Origin: Antitrichia curtipendula
Lineage: Eukaryota > Streptophyta > Bryopsida > Hypnales > Leucodontaceae
Reading direction: 5' to 3'
Assembly: GCA_951230915.1 (NCBI GenBank)
Contig: OX579636.1
Span: forward strand, 38,003,567 to 38,067,566
Length of the DNA stretch: 64,000 bases
How positions within the stretch are numbered: position 1 is the stretch's first letter; each line of letters opens with the position of its first letter. Positions 1 through 12,317 of the stretch are shown here, piece by piece. The translations under genes and the position numbers were made by a program. The notes under the pieces were generated by a model. It was not told the origin of the DNA and searched no databases. It saw nothing but the letters and a program-made list of their open reading frames with translations.

Positions 1-590
1 CATGATTCATTTTTGAATGCAATTTTTACAATTTTCCAAAAATATTGTTAGAGAGGGTTGTATTTGCTTTCTAGAATAATTTCATTGTTGAAATTATTGT
101 GTTTCAATTTCATCTTAGAGCTATTAATGATTTAGTTTTTCCCTCAATCTTGAACCTACTACTATTTAACAAACTTTTAATGAGTAAAAATAAAGTGTTT
201 TTTTCTTGAATTTTTTTTTTAGATTCCCAACTCAAGTATTCAATATAAAAACTTAGAAAATTAAAATTGAGAGTATGAAAATTTTAAGTTAAGAAGATTC
301 AAAGCAAAAAATTATAATCAAACAAGGTGCAAAAAAACTTGCTTTTTTTACTTTGGATGTAAATATCTTGCAATATATGCAATCAAAGTTTCTAAAATTT
401 CTTACATAAATTATTCTACTAGTCTATTATAAGATCATATGGTTAGATTTTGTAAAAAATAACAAGTTTTAAAATTTTTTGTTCTTTGCAATAGAATTGG
501 CAATTTTGAGTTGTTTTGATGGTGAAAAGGCCTCGGTCCTTTTGGGGGTTAAATGGTATCAAATTGAATATATATATATTGGATTTGGAA
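1..590 (+). repeat. Dispersed repeat family A, copy 1
   Basis: AT-rich non-coding DNA. The stretch at about 60-480 reappears as its reverse complement at 21940-22430: the same order of short blocks, including the run around TTAATGATTTAGTTTTTCCC and the part resembling TTTGGATGTAAATATCTTGC. The part from about 340 to 560 is matched in direct orientation at 13190-13460, around TTCTTTGCAATAGAA. No reading frame of note. The element has no visible protein, so its class is unknown. The left edge lies outside the window. Confidence 0.6.
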
Positions 591-1340
591 TGAAACGTGG
601 ATTACTTCATTGATATGCTAGGAGATCCAATTAGTCCTTGGTAAAAACTCTGACTAAATCAATAATTTTTGTTATTTTGTTTTTTAAATTTAAATATAAG
701 TTTTAATGCATGAGATAATTTTTAACTACAAGAATAACTTAATTCTATAGATTCTTAACATACCATTTTGCACATGAGAAACTTTAACTTTGGAAGTATT
801 TTTACTTTATGCATGGGATGACATTTTTACTAATATTCCTATAACCTTTATACCTAGATGATCATTATTGTCATATGTAAGGGAAAATGTTCATCTACAT
901 GATCATTTTTTAACTTGTATATTGAAGGATATTCTTTTATTTGGATTGTTGTATCTTTGACAAGGAAAATCTTTTAAATGCAATAGTATAAAAAATTCGA
1001 TGAATAGGAGCACTTTAAACTACTAAATGCCAATGTCTTAAAGAAATTTTAATTACATTGATTTATCCTATCAATCTTTGTAAAAAATTAAGCGTAAAGT
1101 AGTCTATTCTAAAAGTTCTTATGCTCTAAAAGTGACCTCTAACACAAAAATACATTTTCCTTTCTTGATTCTACCAATAGTAGTTTTAGGTGGTGGTTGC
1201 ATTTAAAGACTAGTGGAATTCAATTTCAAAATTTGTAACTAATTCCGTGCAGGTCCCAAAAATATGAAACGACGTGGGTTACATTCCAATTTTATTTTTC
1301 TTCCTATCAAAATTTACTGAAAATTGTTTCAAGGAGTTTA
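591..1340. other. AT-rich intergenic DNA
   Basis: No coding frame or clear element through most of this stretch. At about 1235-1345 there is a block containing AATATGAAACGACGTGGGTT followed by AAAATTTACTGAAA. It matches similar blocks at about 24960-25060, 29998-30120 and 49900-49970 (family F below). The AT-rich spacer ends abruptly near 1340, where the composition becomes much richer in G and C, suggesting the promoter of the downstream gene begins here. Confidence 0.4.
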
Positions 1341-2612
1341 GCTTCTCGCCGCTTTAAGAGCAGACTACCTTAGTGATTACCACATCCTTTAGTTAGCGTC
1401 GCGCCAGAGCTGCGAGAGAACATCGCCTTCAGCGAAGATCGTTGTGCGTGCCTGCGTGCGCCGGAGTGGAGTTGTGGCAGAGAAGTCGGCAAGTTAAAAA
1501 GCGGACAGGATTCAAATGAGAGCATGGTGTTCGAGTGTTTTGTCAATAGGTCTGAGAGTATTCAGGCGTTCGAGAGCATCCAGGGTTTAGTGAATAGGTT
1601 TGTGTTAATTGTGCAGCATGATCTGATCGCTATTCGGCAGCGACGGATGGATTTCCTGTAGCTTTTCGGTGATTTCTGTAATCTTTGTTCCATGTCTTAA
1701 TTTGAATTTTGGTTTGAGAAGAGGTAGGCCGTGGAGCTGTCTGACTGAATGCAGCAAGTTCTAGTCGAGTTCCTTTGCTCGGCAATGTGGAGATACTTTT
1801 GGATGCTGTTTGAGTGCTCTGGCAATGAATAGGTTTGTGTAGTATTACATGGTGAATGTGATCCCGTGGTTAACAGCTCACGTGAATGGTTTGATTCTAA
1901 GGGTGGATCTTTAAGTTCTGTTCGTTTTGTCTTCGTCGGAGGAGATTTCAGTACTTGTTGCTTTCACGGATTTTCCTTGAGCATGTTGGATTTGAAAGCT
2001 GCGCTCTCTGCTGGTCGGTTTGATCGCTTTCCAGGGCGCAAATAATTGGGGGTTTGAAATGGCAGGGTGCGACACAGCAAGCGGCATTAAATTCCGGCCG
2101 CAGTGGTGAGTTTGATAAAGACGGGTCACATTTGTGTTTAAGTACTTTGTGCGCAGTTTTGGTATAAAGTAGGTGTTAACTTGCGTTTCCAGAGCCGTTG
2201 GGGTTTCATTTTACAGGTCTTATGAGTGTTTGCTTCTGGATTCGTGTGACTGTACAGCAATTAACAAGATTCGTGTAAATGTGGTCCTTAGTTGTCTATT
2301 TAAGAGGCTGCGTTAAGCGAACGGTATAGCCATTACCGCGAGATTGGCATAGGCAGTTCCTGGTCTAGGTCTTGCTGCTCGTCTAAGTTGAGAAAGGATT
2401 GGTGAGAGATTGAACGAAGTGCTTGGATTTGTTGTGCCTACTGCACTCCCTTTCTGAATTATTGGTTGACACATTTTGCGCAACATTCTGGGTGGTTTTG
2501 GTTGTGCAGAGCTTCGCCTAGGACGGGAGTGCATGGGGTCTTCAAGACCTTTGACAATTCTCTTGTCAATTGTAGGTACGTGCAATTGAGCTGGCGTCGG
2601 AGGAGATTAACC
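1341..2612 (+). promoter_or_regulatory. Promoter and long 5' leader of the TRFL-like gene
   Basis: About 1.3 kb of G/C-richer DNA without a long frame, lying directly before the start codon at 2613. It probably holds the promoter and a 5' untranslated leader. A leader intron is possible: a donor-like GTGAGT near 2106 and acceptor-like TTGTGCAG near 2502 or TTGTAG near 2570. In-frame sequence also runs upstream of 2613 as far as 2466 but has no ATG before 2613. The transcription start cannot be placed from sequence alone. Confidence 0.4.
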
Positions 2613-4001
2613 ATGGTGCGCGATAGGAGCTTGGAAGGTGTCTCCGCAGCCTGTCGGAAGTTGGTGGATACGCCGGAGGAGAAGCTGATAGGGTTTTGGG
2701 TATGGGAGTACGTTTTAAAGTACTCGTCGGATGTGAGCCTCATGAGGGAATTGACGGAGTCGCTACCTTGTCCAAAAGACGTTCCGCGCTTGAAACAGAT
2801 GATCCTGATTAAAGAGCTCTCTTTTCAAATTCCCAAGGGTCTCGACATTCAGAAGACCCTGGACCTTCTTGAAGCTCTCCAGCAGTCCTTTGAAGACCCC
2901 CATCTTGAAGAGTCCGAAGATGTGGCTCTATCAAAGCAATTCAAGCCATCGAGTTCTATAGCGAGTGGGGATGGGTCTGTATGGAAAGGACTTCGGCAGC
3001 CAACATTGGAACTGAGGGAGGAGCTGCAGAATTTGCTTCGTGAGGAAGCAGATGTTCACAATGTCACTGGCATTGTGAGTAAATTGTCAGCTTTAACTAA
3101 AAACACTTGGGCTTTGTTTGGCCCCGTGTTTTTGGAGAAAGCAGAAGCCGCTGTCATCAATGGAAAGTACAAGCCTCAAGGGGTTTCAATACCTCTGCCA
3201 ATTGCAGAGAATGTTGGTGCAGTCGACGACAGTGGAGCCAAGACTAGTAACGAAGACCCTGTTGTGGAGCTTCTAAATGCTGTTAACGGAGGAAACAAAG
3301 TCTTGCACAGGGTACGGCAAGCGTTGGCCAACGGCGCGGTCGAGATGGTGAAGGTGGTGAACGATCCACTGCCTGCGCTTTTGAGGAAACCAGATGGTGG
3401 AGTCCCAGGTAAGGCTCCTGTTATCCCCAGTCGGGCTTTATATGTTTGTTTAGCAGGTCAGGTGGAGTCTTTCAGTTGTCCAATTTTCATTATTTTGTGG
3501 CAATGTTCTTCATTGATACGTAATTTGGCCCCATCGGAATTATATTATTTTCACAACTGGAGTAAGGGAATTGGTCATCTAATATAAATCTTGAATCCTT
3601 TGTGCTTTCCAGTTGGTGTAAAACGCAGCCTTCTGGATCCTCACCCATCGGCTCAAGCCCAGGGCTGGGACGAAGAAGAAGACGAGATCGAAGAGAGTGC
3701 TTCCCCATTGACTCCGTCTGCATCTAAACGTATTCACCTGCCACCCCTTCACAGTCCCAATCGTAAGCCAGTTGCGTCGTCTTCAGTGGCAATACTGTCC
3801 TCCGGTATGAAAGACAAACCAAGAAGGCAGATGAAGAAGTGGTCCGAGGAAGAGGTGGAGATTTTGAAGCGGGAGGTTCAGAAGTATGGGAAAGGCCGCT
3901 GGAAGATGATTCTTCAAAAGAACAAAGAGGGGCTCCAAGGACGGACTGAAGTTGACATCAAGGACAAATGGCGGAACCTCGAGAAGTATAGTCTTGTGTA
4001 G
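2613..4001 (+). CDS. Single-Myb telomere-repeat-binding-factor-like protein (TRFL type), 2 exons
   Basis: Two exons, 2613-3408 and 3613-4001, give 394 residues. The donor CAG/GTAAGG and acceptor TTTCCAG/TT agree in phase, joining GGVP to VGVKR. The start ATG sits in a good plant context (ACCATGG). Residues 1-265 are mostly helical, with no domain I recognise. Residues 284-294 are strongly acidic. Residues about 340-391 form a Myb/SANT repeat starting KKWSEEE and ending in VDIKDKWRN (379-387), the telobox-type third helix of plant proteins that bind TTTAGGG repeats (TRF-like and TRB families). The C-terminal position of the Myb repeat fits TRFL proteins. The protein should be nuclear and bind double-stranded DNA. 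The chain ends just after the Myb repeat, so there is little room for the Myb extension that class I TRFL proteins use for telomere binding; I therefore infer a class II-like protein whose telomere binding is unproven. Confidence 0.8.
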
Positions 4002-4046
4002 CTATCGCTTTTTTTGTACCTTCTTGTATATACGAACTCTTTGTAC

Positions 4047-4213
4047 CATAACCGGTTGTTAGACTTTTCAATACTAACGTGGCATTGGCAACTTGTCGCC
4101 ATTGCCATTACAAGTTACAAGTCATAACCTTCTTTTTCCTTTCAACTTGCTTCCTACACCCTTGGATCATGAAGATCAAAGATTGTGATTGAAAAATGTA
4201 CAATTGGTTATGT
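4047..4213 (-). mobile_element. Short inverted-repeat element (family D) in the 3' flank of the TRFL-like gene
   Basis: About 167 bp bounded by CATAACCGGTTGT on the left and the imperfect partner ACAATTGGTTATG on the right. The interior is the reverse complement of sequence at 31362-31533, including the block around GATCATGAAGATCAAAG and the GGCAATGG region. It begins 46 bases after the stop codon, so it may be transcribed in the 3' untranslated region and could supply polyadenylation signals. The size and terminal repeats suggest a non-autonomous DNA element (MITE). No transposase is present. Confidence 0.6.
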
Positions 4214-5960
4214 ATGAGAACCTATTGTTGCTAACATGGTGTGTTGGTTATCTAATACATAGCCAATTATACAAGGTATGGCAGAACCATCCATAGTCAA
4301 CCATTTAAGCAATTCCATGCATGTTGTGGAGTAGTATAAAGCAATGCCAATTTTTTTGCCATGATGGAAGATAGAAATAATGGAGATTGCAAATATTTTG
4401 GGAATTTTATGCCTCAAATTGAAATTATTGTTAGTTTTGAAAGCCAAAAGTTGGTCTGAATGCATACCCAATATTAGACTCTTCCAATTTTGATCATTCA
4501 AGAACTATTTTCTTGCTCACTACTTTAGGACATGTGTCATAACCTTATCAATCTTTAAAAGGAGAAAATTAAAGAACACATTCCAAGCTTTGGTTGGAAA
4601 TCTACTTTAGCTTTGGTTGGAAATCTACTTTAGCTTTGGTTGGAAATACCAGCACCCTACAGGTTGGATATGGATCCCTGGTTAGGAATGGGTGTTTGTA
4701 CCATAGGTGTGTCAACTGTTCAACACTAAGGCCAAAATCATGGTCAATAGCTGTTCTCTTATGAGATCGGAAGGGCAAACAAAGTTGAATGTCCGTTGCA
4801 ACACGATTGATTTTCTTTCTTGTTCACTTCTCTTTAAGGTACATGTGATTCTTGCTGACCCTCTATTTTGGTAGCATTGGAAGACACTTTGCATAGACTA
4901 TTTGGTTCCTGAGATACATTTAGTTCCCAATTATTTGACTTATACATGTATCCATTACGTGAAACAAGATGTAGAGTCTGGCAAAGCAAGATCTTTTTGA
5001 AACGGAGTGCTTCTATCGACATGAATTCAATATCAAAAGTCTCCGAGGATTGCACAATCGAGAATGAAACGAAGAGCCTCAGAGAGCAAAGCGACAATGG
5101 AATATCTTGAAAACTACAGTTGGGTAGGGGTTATGCAACTTACAGTGCATACAAGAAACTAAGTTGTCAGTTAGAGGTCAAATGACTACAGTAAATTGCA
5201 CATGCTCTAATACTCTCAGTTCTGTTTTGATTATATAGCATGCATACAAGCATCCCAATTTTTGCATGAAAACCCTACGTGGGCTCCAAAAAAGAATTCT
5301 CGTTCGCAGATATCAACAACTCAATTCAACCGCATAGTTCGTATGCGTGCAACGGTGCAAGACAACTTCAGTCGACAGGGATTTTTTTTTGAAAACTACC
5401 ATTTAGTACAAGCCAACAAACTCATGTTTTGGAAGAGGATACCGTAGACCACGAACACCAACATGTTGAGGGAGCTTCACAGGGGAATTACTTGCTCTGC
5501 AAGATCCAAGATGTACGAGGAGATGGAAGTGTCCAATTTTGAGGGGAAATGAGTTTCTAACCTTGCAGAATTTGCTTGTCCCATCATTGTCCGGTTGTCA
5601 AAATTTTCACCATGGCTAATCAATTCCTTGAAAGTTCAATGAAAATGTTGCATCTACCATTTGAAAGGATCCAGCGTCTTAGTCAATGTTCGGAGACAAT
5701 GAACCGTTTATAGACGATACAGAGCATTTTATACAGCATGGATCAAACACACTTATTAGAACAAAAATAAAAATAAAGTTCACATGAGACTTTATGAGCT
5801 CCAAAGAACGAAACTAAACCTACTCAGAATTGCCTGATATGTGCACAGCTACATACACTCAAACCTCATTAATGTGACCTCTAAAATGACATTCTGGAAT
5901 ATCATGCACTCTCTTAGCACACTGTCATTGGCTGTAGCACACTAATTGTCACTCATTCAA
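4214..5960. other. Intergenic, with a short tandem repeat
   Basis: No gene recognised. A 23-bp unit beginning AGCTTTGGTTGGAAATC is repeated in tandem at 4586-4608 and 4609-4631, with a partial third copy at 4632-4647. The remainder holds only short random frames on both strands. The 3' end of the minus-strand gene that follows probably reaches into the last few hundred bases. Confidence 0.5.
4586..4647 (+). repeat. 23-bp tandem repeat, about 2.7 copies
   Basis: Two complete identical copies of a 23-base unit and the first 16 bases of a third are seen directly. The copies are exact, which suggests a recent slippage or duplication event. No function is implied. Confidence 0.85.
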
Positions 5961-6075
5961 CTATGCCGTAGTTATGATTTTCAGACCCCCGAAGGAGACC
6001 AGAGTAATCTCACAAAAGAAAAGGAAAGAAAGATCTGGTGGTGAAAAAAATGGTGACCGCATAACGCCACCATCT

Positions 6076-7684
6076 TCAGTCAAGAACAGAATGCCCATTG
6101 TGAACTTTCTTCTTACGTTTAAGGTTGTCTTCGGAGCCGACCTCGTCGTCGCTGTCTTCCGCATTCTCATCGCCGAAAATGTTGCTTGTCCGCTCAGTGT
6201 CGCCGGTATCAGCATCAACGGGACCGACAATGTTCATCTTCTCGCTGAAGCTCAGTGTGTCGGGATCGTCGCTGCCGTAGAGGTCACGCCCTTTCTCTCC
6301 GCGCTCAAATTTCGTGTCCTCGAAACCGAACTGCGAGGTGCCCCTTTCGATGTTTTGTTGATACTCCACGTCTCCACTGCCAAACAAGTCGCGATGCTCT
6401 CGGTCTCCGTCCTCGGATCCGAAAATTTCTTTGTCTCGAGTGCCGTGACGATGATGGTGGTGGTGGTGGTGCTCTCCGTCACCGACATTCTTGACTTCGT
6501 GGCTGCCGGAGCGCGGAATACCTGACTGGTGCGACTCCGGTGCGTGGATATCCTTTGCCTTCAATTCTTGGCTCCCGAAGCCAATCTTCTTCATGAGCCC
6601 TGGTAGAAAGCCATGGCTGCCACCACTGCGGACTGACGAACTGGAACTCTTCCGGTTATGAACTCCATGTGACTTCTTGGATTTGCTCACATCGTTCTCA
6701 CCGTCATTCGGGACGACTTCATCGGCTGTGAACGGTTGACTGTGACTGAGCTCCTGCTTTGTCAAGGTGGATTGCACTTCTCCCTCCGAGTGCGACGCGA
6801 GAGAGTCCATCGTCTGACTGTCGTACTTGGCAACCTGCACTAATGCGTCGTCTCAGTAGTCGAATTGGGGAAAGCGCGTGCAGAGGAAGGAAGAAAGAAA
6901 ACAATGATGTTTCAAATGGGAGGTAATTATCCACAACAGATCGAAATTGTGCAAAAATGTACGTGATTGAATTTCTGCAACGATAATCTGAAAACCTTGA
7001 TAACTCCTGAACAAAATTAAAACTAAAATCAACCACATAGGTATTTCTGCTCATTAGCAATCTGCTGAGTATCTCGCAAAACGCTGAAGTATCATGCTCC
7101 AAACATGGTCCCATGCAACGAAACAAGGCCGAAACAAAATTTAACTTACTACGAGTACAAAATTGGCATACCAAATTCCATTAACTACCACCAGAAATTT
7201 CCAGGGGGCGCTGTCAATTTGTACTACAACATAGCAGTGCTTAAACTTTCAGCTCGACGTTCATTAAACAGCTCAAGATTCAACACACAATTAATGACTT
7301 CGCATTTACACATCAAGTGCCTAGAAACCAAACAAGAAGCAACAGTTTAGAAAACCCCTCCCAAATTCAGCTCGTGCTCACGACTCCCTCAAAGCAAATG
7401 TTCACATCTGACTCTCAAACTTACACCGACTCAAAAAGAAAGAAAAAAAGCTTCGTATCCAGTCGCCGCCGGTAGCTTCGTTGGCTGCAGTTCGTACTCT
7501 ATGATATCGAAATGAAATTTCTATTGATTTCCGAGACAGAAGAAAGACACTCACACCGATGTACACGACGAAACCAAGAATAATTCTCCAATTGCTACAC
7601 TATTGACCTGATTATCATCTCAATCTCATCAACATCACTCATTCAGCAATTAAGAAAATGAACTACCTCACCGCCGGACGCCAT
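6076..7684 (-). CDS. Uncharacterised disordered Ser/His/Asp-rich protein, 2 exons
   Basis: Minus strand, exons 7684-7667 (18 bases) and 6834-6076, giving 258 residues. The tiny first exon starts at ATGGCGTCC in a good context, and donor GAG/GTAGTT joins acceptor TGCAG/GTT in phase, reading MASGGE-VAKYDSQTMD. The long frame of exon 2 has no ATG at its start, which supports the upstream exon. Features: a serine run at 69-73, a basic LMKKIG patch near 86-91, seven histidines at 128-134, four related motifs of the form D/E/N-I/L-F/Y-G-S/D-acidic at 142, 155, 190 and 224, an acidic stretch 232-240, and a basic KRKKK at 245-249 that could be a nuclear signal. The Ser run, His run and lack of hydrophobic core recall dehydrin-like stress proteins, but no proper K-segment is visible, so I do not assign the family. 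Metal binding by the His run is inference. Confidence 0.62.
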
Positions 7685-8460
7685 GGCTTCAATTCAAAAG
7701 TTCGGAAACGCACGGCCGGGCGCCAGCACTTCCCGATCAAGAACCTAACCTCACCAAAGAGATCGAAACAGAGATTCAAGAAGGCCAAGTTGGCCGAAGC
7801 GAAGCGGAAGCGAGACAGTACTTCCACAACAGCTGCTCAAAAAGCACAGCATTGCGTCACACAACAATCATGACCAATCGTTTTTTAATGCATTCTTAAG
7901 AATTTCTACTACCACAGTCAGCAGGTGGAGGAAGATTTCACGGAGGAGGATTGGATGGTGAAATTTAAAAATGAACCTGATAGTGGAAAGTCGAGATGAA
8001 CCTTCCGGCAGTGCCATCTGTGCAGGCGGGCCTGTGTGTTGAAGTGAGAGACTACTGTCGTGGCCGTCGGCAAAAAACTCCCATCCAAGGTCGACGTCTT
8101 CATTTGCGAGGCGGAAAAAGACAAGATGGTCGCAACTGCTTCGCACTTGCTTTACTAGGGCTCGGGGCTTTAGTTTGCCCTGCAGTTGTCCATAGACGTA
8201 AGGCTTCGCGGCTATGGTATTTGTGGCCATCATTCTACTCGAGCTGAGACGCTGCAACTGCTGTGGACGGGCGGAGACATGCCTTGGCGCAAGCTATGAA
8301 CACCTAAAATACAAATACAAGGAAGGGCCTATTTCGTATGCAGGGACCGGATCGGAGGTGGAGCTCCAGACGCCGAGGTTGGAGGTCCGGTCCATGCCAC
8401 ATCTTGCTTCCGTATGCGCACCCGTTCTCCAATTAAAATATCCACCTTTTTTTTAATGTT
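7685..8460 (-). promoter_or_regulatory. Probable promoter and 5' leader of the minus-strand disordered-protein gene
   Basis: G/C-richer DNA immediately upstream (higher coordinates) of the minus-strand start at 7684, contrasting with the AT-rich DNA beyond about 8430. A 129-codon minus-strand frame at 8257-7868 and smaller plus-strand frames exist here, but their composition and lack of domains suggest chance frames in a G/C-rich leader. No TATA box can be assigned with confidence. Confidence 0.35.
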
Positions 8461-9034
8461 TGGAATTTAGTGGCAACCAATGAATGAGGCACGCCATGGA
8501 GGCAAGTCTCTTGAAATGGTGAGACAAGGATACAAAAGGAGAATATTTTTAGAAAAATAGTGAGTTGGGTTGAGGGGAAGGAAAATCAGGCTTGCAAATC
8601 CTACATTTAAAGAGGGAGGAGAAAGGGGAGAACTGGAGCTCCACATCGGAAATCAAGTCCGCAATTTTTCCATGTGAACCACTAAAGATTGGAGCGGGAA
8701 TCGGCAATGGGTTCCCATGGGAACAGACCCTAAGTTATGAGGGGTCGAAGCTCACGATTTGGAGTACGAAATTTCAAGGTACTAAGTCCCTTTTCAATTT
8801 CGGCAAAAAAATTAATTGTTTTTTAAGGATATCATAATTTCAAGAAATTACAATAATAATTGCCAAGAATCCTTAAAATTGACAACACCGATTGCTGAAA
8901 TCAATGGAAATATGTCAATTTTAGGGTTTTGCCAAATTCAGCAAGAATTAAATGAACAAGTTGTGAATAAGAAACTTTTAATGTTAATAAGAAAGTTCAA
9001 AGTAAAGTCCAAAGACTGTCTGCTATAAAGAAAT
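8461..9034. other. Intergenic, no recognised content
   Basis: A/T-rich stretch with only short frames. I see no gene, repeat or RNA that I can support. Confidence 0.5.
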
Positions 9035-9720
9035 TTTCTGATAGACTAATGAAGGAATTTCTTCATCGAAATTTAGTGAGAATGGAGGTTGGAGAGGTCG
9101 TTTTTATAATAAAATCCATTGTCTGTCATGCACCTTCAAAGGATATGGATAATTTGAAGATGAGAGCTTGACTGCTCATTGTCACAAAGTAGTAGTTGTG
9201 TTCAAAGTAGAATTTCAAACCTCATTTTGGCATAGTAAAATAACATTTTTTTTTTTAAATTTGAACTAAAAAAAGTTTGAAAATAAATCTAAATTTCATC
9301 TTCAAAAATCTGTTTGTGACTATGAGTCTCCAAAAAAAAGTTACAAACAAAATTCAAAGGAGATGTTTGAAAATGTCAAAGAAAATGCTCTTCCAACTCT
9401 TCCTTGCAATTTTTCCATAACATTTGATTATCTAGAGGCTTAAAATCTCAAAAAAAATTTGAAAATGAAAAATAACTTGATTTTCCAAATTATTTCAAAG
9501 TATTTAAAAAAAAGTTATTCTACATTGCTTAAATAAGGTCTAAAATTCTACTTTAAACACAATTCCTGCTTTTGACTTAACTATGATTATGAGCGGTTGC
9601 GTTCCTACTAATCCTAACCATTTACATATCCCACATGGGTTGTTTTACCTCCTACCATCTAATTTGGATAAAGAACTTATCTTTCTCAACCTTGTATTCA
9701 TCTTGATAAGCTCTTTTTAA
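9035..9720 (+). repeat. Dispersed foldback repeat family B, copy 1
   Basis: This stretch aligns in direct orientation with 16390-17050. Shared landmarks include GGAGGTTGGAGA, TTCAAAGGATATGG/TTCAAAGGGTATGG, TTGACTGCTCATTGTCA, AGAATTTCAAACCTCATTT and, near the right end, ACATATCCCACATGGGTTG. Inside is a long imperfect inverted repeat: the part around 9210-9345 is echoed in reverse complement around 9415-9555 (GTAGAATTTCAAACCTCATT against AAATAAGGTCTAAAATTCTAC). It is non-coding, so probably a non-autonomous foldback DNA element or a decayed one. Confidence 0.6.
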
Positions 9721-12300
9721 TACAAGATTCTCATGTACAATTAAACGACCTTGTCCTACAAGGAGTGGAAAATTATAATCATTTCTTGCAATAAATAAGG
9801 TAGTATGCTCTAAAAGCAACCTCGAGGCTCCTTCAAATCGACCCTATATTTAATTGAAAAATGGAGATAGGGAGATCTTTAAATGAACCATGTAAGCAAT
9901 TGAATGCTTTGAGGGAAAAAAAAAATTCTATTGCAAGAGCTAAGCACTGTCTTTGATTTCCTCACATCTCTTTTAAGTAATTCAAAAATGCTTGAAAAAA
10001 TACAAAACCACTTGTGCTAGGTTCCACATTATATTTCTTTCTTTGAAAAATGATCTAAAATATTTTTGTATATGGACCTATGAAAAAGGTGGACCAACCC
10101 TTAAATGGTCACTTTTAGAGCATACTACCTTAGTGGACAAAAACGATCATTTCTATAATATTTACTGGAAAAATAATACAGCTGCCGATTGTGGCCAAAT
10201 TTAACTATGTTGTAAGGTGAAAGGTGGAATTTCCAGTAAATACATTTTTATTGTTGAAGTAAAAATCTGAAATTTTATTAATTATTAATTAATTATTTGA
10301 CAACTATTGCCAAATCTGATAAGGGATTATGGTATGGGCCTAAGCAATAAAAAGTGGGCACTAAGCGGAGGATGGATGACTTAAACTAACACCATAGAAT
10401 GGAAAAAAATATTTTTTCATTCCATTTTTTTAAAGGGTACTTGAATACATTTTTAGTTAATAGTATTGCAAATTCCCTCATTATGGTATTATTGACTTTT
10501 TTTAAAAGGAAGAAGCTTAATCCACAAATCACCATAATGCTCCCTATTGATCCATGGGAGTTATATAATTTACTATAATAAAAAAGATTTGGCAAATTCT
10601 TGATTTAAGCTTGAACATATTTGGCAAAAAGTTATTTGAAACAAAGTCATATTTCCTTTAGGCTTGGCATTGACCCGTGGATTGAGTGGGTTTTTTGCTA
10701 CAAATTGCTAAGAACATTTATGCTAATTGCTGTGCTAGCAACATTGAACCAACCCTGCTTTACGACGACAACGGTAGATTGGCAAAGTTAGGCACTAGCC
10801 ATGAGGCAAAAGAATAGAATGCCAGAATAAATTGTTTTGCTTGTCCCAAACTCAAACTATTGTCACTTCAATAAACAATTTAGTGACATGTGGCGTTCTT
10901 CTAATTTGTGTCCCTTGTGTTTACTTTTTGAAAAGGAGCAACATTTATAGTTTTACAACCATGACAAATCATAAGGACGTGTAGAATGTAATTGTACTTA
11001 AAATTTCCAGTTAAATTACTCTTTTGGTATAATTTTTCAACTTCAAACTATCAACCTGCAATATTGAGTTGGTGCCTTGTAGTAGAGTTGTTCTTAAAAG
11101 CATGCACATCTCCATAGTAAGCTTCAATCTGACCACAAACAACAAGATTGTCATGTAAGTTAGCATTAGGTACCCTACACTTGAGGATTTGGACGGCATC
11201 TACATGATGCAAGGCAAAGTTGACTAGAAAGTAGATATGGCAAAAAATGATAGTTGTTCAATTTTGCCATGTCATATACTAGTCATACATTGACAGATGA
11301 TAGAGTAATTATGTAGAAATGAGGTCTCCACATATATCCTCGCACATATCTAGAATCCCTTCGATAATTTTTTGGAAGAAGAGAAATTATTGATATTCAA
11401 TGTGATCTTTCAACTTTCATTAATTGACTTAGAAATATTATAAGTGCTTATTCTTATGCTCAAAAATATTTTTTCCAACCATGTTTATTGAGGTCTTCTT
11501 TTTTGAGTAGTATTGTTATCTATATTTTTAAATAAAAAAGTCATCAAAATAAAATCTTAAATTTTTTTTAAGGCAATTGCCAAACCACAAGCGATTCTTA
11601 TATTTCATCAGACTGTTAAGCCTCCTTGCTCTGGTAAATTGGTACATTGCAAAATTATTTGAAACTTTAATATACCCTTGTTCTTTGAGGTGAATGTATA
11701 ATTAGATTGTTTTGGGGCGGTAAGGGTGACCCCACCTTTTGTTTTGTCTTGGAGCTTGCAAAGTGCCTTTGGACCAAAATAATTTTAGAAAAGGTGACTC
11801 TTTAGAAGTTCTCTTGTTGCATCTTCTTTCTGATCTTGTAACAATGCTAAGGACTAAAAGTGTCCTATAAATAACAATTTAAGAAACAATAGAGATAGAA
11901 AAAATATTCCTATTCATTAACGAATATGGATTTTAAAGGCTAACTACCTTTATAATAGGGTCACGCCTTTCTATAGTTAAGTTTTATTTAATCCTAAACA
12001 ACAATCAAACCCCTTAAGCTTGGTTTCAATTGAATCTTTGATAGAAGGTGGCTTTAGAATTTTTTTGAAATGTTTCAACCTATTGATTCTACTTCTGTAG
12101 TAAATAAGACTTGCCAAGCATTACATTTAGGTTGCAAAGTCAAAACTCTGCTCATTGGTCAATTTTACATGCCTTATCCACATAAACCTTGTACAAAGAA
12201 CAAGCCCCATGCCCCACTTTAAGGAGATTTTTTATTTTCCCTTGGATTGCTTGCTTTGCCAAGAAATGATATTTAAGAGTCAAGAACATCTTTTTTCTTC
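9721..12300. other. Gene-poor AT-rich DNA
   Basis: No gene model. One short minus-strand stretch at about 11215-11050 reads as an open frame of roughly 50 codons (containing LHDNLVVCGQIEAYYGDVHA), which is less AT-rich than its surroundings and could be a relic of coding sequence. I cannot name a family for it. The rest is poly-A/T tracts and short chance frames. Confidence 0.35.
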
Positions 12301-12317
12301 CTTGGAAAATTGTCTTG

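Noticed and set aside
5974..6525. 183-codon plus-strand frame
   Set aside because: It mirrors the His/Asp-rich minus-strand exon; its valine-rich run is the antisense of the histidine run. The minus-strand frame is longer and joins a start exon in phase.
7868..8257. 129-codon minus-strand frame
   Set aside because: It lies in the probable leader of the minus-strand gene, lacks domains and cannot be joined to the next exon by a good splice site.
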